In this document: positions 4,207 through 5,278 of the stretch, in pieces | How positions within the stretch are numbered: the stretch's first letter is position 1 | Layout of the letters: each line of letters opens with the position of its first letter | Assembly: GCA_021163745.1 (NCBI GenBank) | Contig: JAGGTM010000001.1 | Location: 1-5,278 of the forward strand | Length of the DNA: 5,278 nucleotides | Reading direction: 5' to 3' | Source of the DNA: a bacterium | GTDB lineage: Bacteria > Patescibacteriota > Minisyncoccia > Portnoybacterales > JAGGTM01 | Notes under the pieces: model-generated | Databases searched by the model: none | What the model was told of the DNA's origin: nothing | The model's input: only the letters and a program-made list of their open reading frames with translations | Position numbers and translations under genes: made by a program

Positions 4207-4540
4207 TAAAGCGCAAAGTGCAAAGTGTAAAGCGCAAAACTACAGCGTAAAGCGCAAAAGTAATTAAATCCTAAATCCAAAATCCTAAATTTTTACCCGC
4301 CCAAGTTTTGTTTCACAATATTTAGGCGGACAGACAAATCTAAATAGCCAAAAGCCAAAACTCAAAACAAAATTAAGAAATTAAAGTTTTGAATTTTGAA
4401 CATTTGAATTTTGGATTTGTTTAGGATTTAGAATTTAGGATTTTGAATTTTTATTCGCTTTAAGCTTTAAGTTGTGGCTTTGCGCTTTACGCTTTGAGCT
4501 TTGAGCTTAAATTTGTTTTAAGATTTGAGATTTGAGATTT
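4207..4540. repeat. Repeat element B: mirrored heptad repeats between aspS and tyrS
   Basis: It fills the whole aspS-tyrS gap and holds no gene. From the left: AAAGYGY units (4208-4258), AAATCCW units (4265-4290), a GC-rich hairpin (4297-4329), and A-rich filler with CCAAAA and CTCAAAA words (4330-4380). The T-rich half then runs TTTTGAATTTTGAA, GGATTTAGAATTTAGG, GCTTTAAGCTTTAAG, GCTTTACGCTTTGAGCTTTGAG, ending in GATTTGA units beside the aspS stop. Outer, middle and inner blocks are mirrored, as in element A, and the element is an inverted copy of A. The tyrS start codon and aspS stop codon both touch it, so any promoter or ribosome signal of tyrS must lie inside the repeat. Confidence 0.8.
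4297..4329 (-). repeat. GC-rich hairpin inside repeat element B
   Basis: CCGCCCAA (4297-4304) faces TTAGGCGG (4322-4329) around a 17-nt loop; in minus-strand RNA all eight pairs form, with one U·G. No U-tract follows directly. It is the only GC-rich part of element B and has no counterpart in element A, so it looks like an insertion or a spacer module. Confidence 0.55.
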
Positions 4541-5278
4541 TTACGGGACCAACCTATGCCTATCCCGAGGGAATAAACTTGCCTCCTTTACATTTCTAAG
4601 TTCTAACATCTGACAAGTTAATCTCTCCAAACCTATACCAAATCCGCCGTGGGGAGGCATTCCATACTTAAATGCTTGCAAGTAAAAGGAAAAATCTTCC
4701 GGATTCAATCCTCTTTCCTTGATGGATTTTTTAAGCATTTTATAATCATGGATTCTTTGACCGCCTGTAGTAATTTCTATCCCTTTGTATAAAAGATCAA
4801 ATTTCCGGGCAAGTTTTGGATTTTCTTGATACGGCATTGCATACATCGGGCTTTTTTCTCTGGGATATAAAGTTATAAATACCAAATCACTATCAGTCTT
4901 TTCTTTAAAGTATTTACAAATTAATCTTTCTCCTTCAGGATCTAAATCACCTTCGCAGGATTTCTTGTATTCTTTTTTCAAAATATTTACCGCCTCACCA
5001 AATGAAACCCGTGGAATTTTCCCGATTTTTGGCAACTTAATATTATACATTTCTAACTCCTCTAAAAAATTTTCTCTTATATAATTAAACATATACCTCA
5101 ATAGTTTAGTATGTAGCTCCATTAAATCCTCCTCATCTTTTATAAATCCCACCTCTACATCTAAAGATACGTATTCGTTCAAATGTCTTTTGGTTTCATG
5201 TTTCTCTGCCCTAAAGACATATCCTACTTCAAATACTTTTTCAAATACTCCTACCATAATCTGCTTATAAAACTGGGG
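4541..5278 (-). CDS. aspS: Aspartyl-tRNA synthetase, archaeal/eukaryotic type, C-terminal part (partial)
   Basis: The last 245 residues of a class IIb synthetase; the frame stays open to the right edge, and the upstream codons (PQFYKQI) match the conserved SPQxYKQ motif before motif 2. The Met at 5257 is therefore internal, not the start. Motif 2 is FRAE…RHLNE followed by LDVE (about residues 22-42 of the fragment). Next come PMYAMP and FDLLYKGIEITTGGQRIH (to about 177), then motif 3 GIGLERL (214-220) and the terminal FPRDRHRLVP. The ITTGGQRIH pocket is of AspRS type; AsnRS would carry a different GSQRE-like pocket. There is no bacterial GAD insertion domain between motifs 2 and 3, so this is the short archaeal form. 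In the family this form is often non-discriminating, charging tRNA-Asn with Asp for later GatCAB amidation. The N-terminal OB domain that would help decide this is outside the window. Confidence 0.9.
   Translation of the reverse strand, partial: PQFYKQIMVGVFEKVFEVGYVFRAEKHETKRHLNEYVSLDVEVGFIKDEEDLMELHTKLLRYMFNYIRENFLEELEMYNIKLPKIGKIPRVSFGEAVNILKKEYKKSCEGDLDPEGERLICKYFKEKTDSDLVFITLYPREKSPMYAMPYQENPKLARKFDLLYKGIEITTGGQRIHDYKMLKKSIKERGLNPEDFSFYLQAFKYGMPPHGGFGIGLERLTCQMLELRNVKEASLFPRDRHRLVP

Noticed and set aside
4204..4540. T-box or other amino-acid-responsive leader upstream of tyrS
   Set aside because: No T-box consensus or antiterminator/terminator pair is seen; the space is filled by heptad repeats.
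1917..4540. Composite transposon formed by elements A and B
   Set aside because: The inverted copies would suit this, but there is no transposase and no target-site duplication, and the enclosed genes are housekeeping; kept only as a possibility for an invertible segment.
5255..5257. ATG at 5257 as the start of the AspRS gene
   Set aside because: The frame continues upstream to the window edge with conserved AspRS residues (PQFYKQI), so this Met is internal.

Overview
The window is AT-rich and comes from a bacterium with an ordinary genetic code: every gene reads through without in-frame TGA, and all visible stops are TAA or TAG. A bacterial-type TyrRS with a C-terminal S4 domain sits close to an AspRS of the archaeal/eukaryotic type. 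Together with the AT-rich, repeat-filled intergenic regions, this suggests a Patescibacteria/CPR lineage (Parcubacteria-like). That placement is inference; no marker gene is present to fix it.

Layout, left to right. The 3' end of a plus-strand tryptophanyl-tRNA synthetase gene (to 131) faces a terminator-like hairpin (214-262) that works in both directions. All other genes are on the minus strand. Read in their own direction from the right edge they are: the C-terminal half of an archaeal-type aspartyl-tRNA synthetase (5278-4541), repeat element B (4540-4204), tyrosyl-tRNA synthetase (4203-3019), a two-receiver response regulator (2931-2164), repeat element A (2163-1878), and a HAD class-IIB phosphatase (1856-1068) with its own terminator (1030-1005). 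Next come about 350 bp of palindromes and a sigma70-like promoter. The last unit is a small transcription unit with an unrecognised 134-residue helical protein (721-317) and a possible 19-codon micro-ORF (305-246), ending at the shared terminator.

The genes are mainly translation housekeeping (three aminoacyl-tRNA synthetases), with one signalling protein and one phosphatase. No mobile-element protein, tRNA, rRNA or CRISPR array is visible.

The most unusual content is non-coding. Two elements of about 285 and 335 bp are built almost entirely from degenerate 7-bp units. Each has an A-rich left half and a T-rich right half, with the same sub-blocks in mirrored order. The two elements are inverted copies of each other around tyrS and the response-regulator gene, sharing a 52-nt inverted match with only 2 mismatches. 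A separate Y-shaped inverted-repeat structure at 809-899 contains a perfect 40-bp palindrome. A second contrast is in translation signals: the 134-residue gene and the micro-ORF have near-perfect Shine-Dalgarno sequences, whereas the tyrS, response-regulator and phosphatase genes show none.
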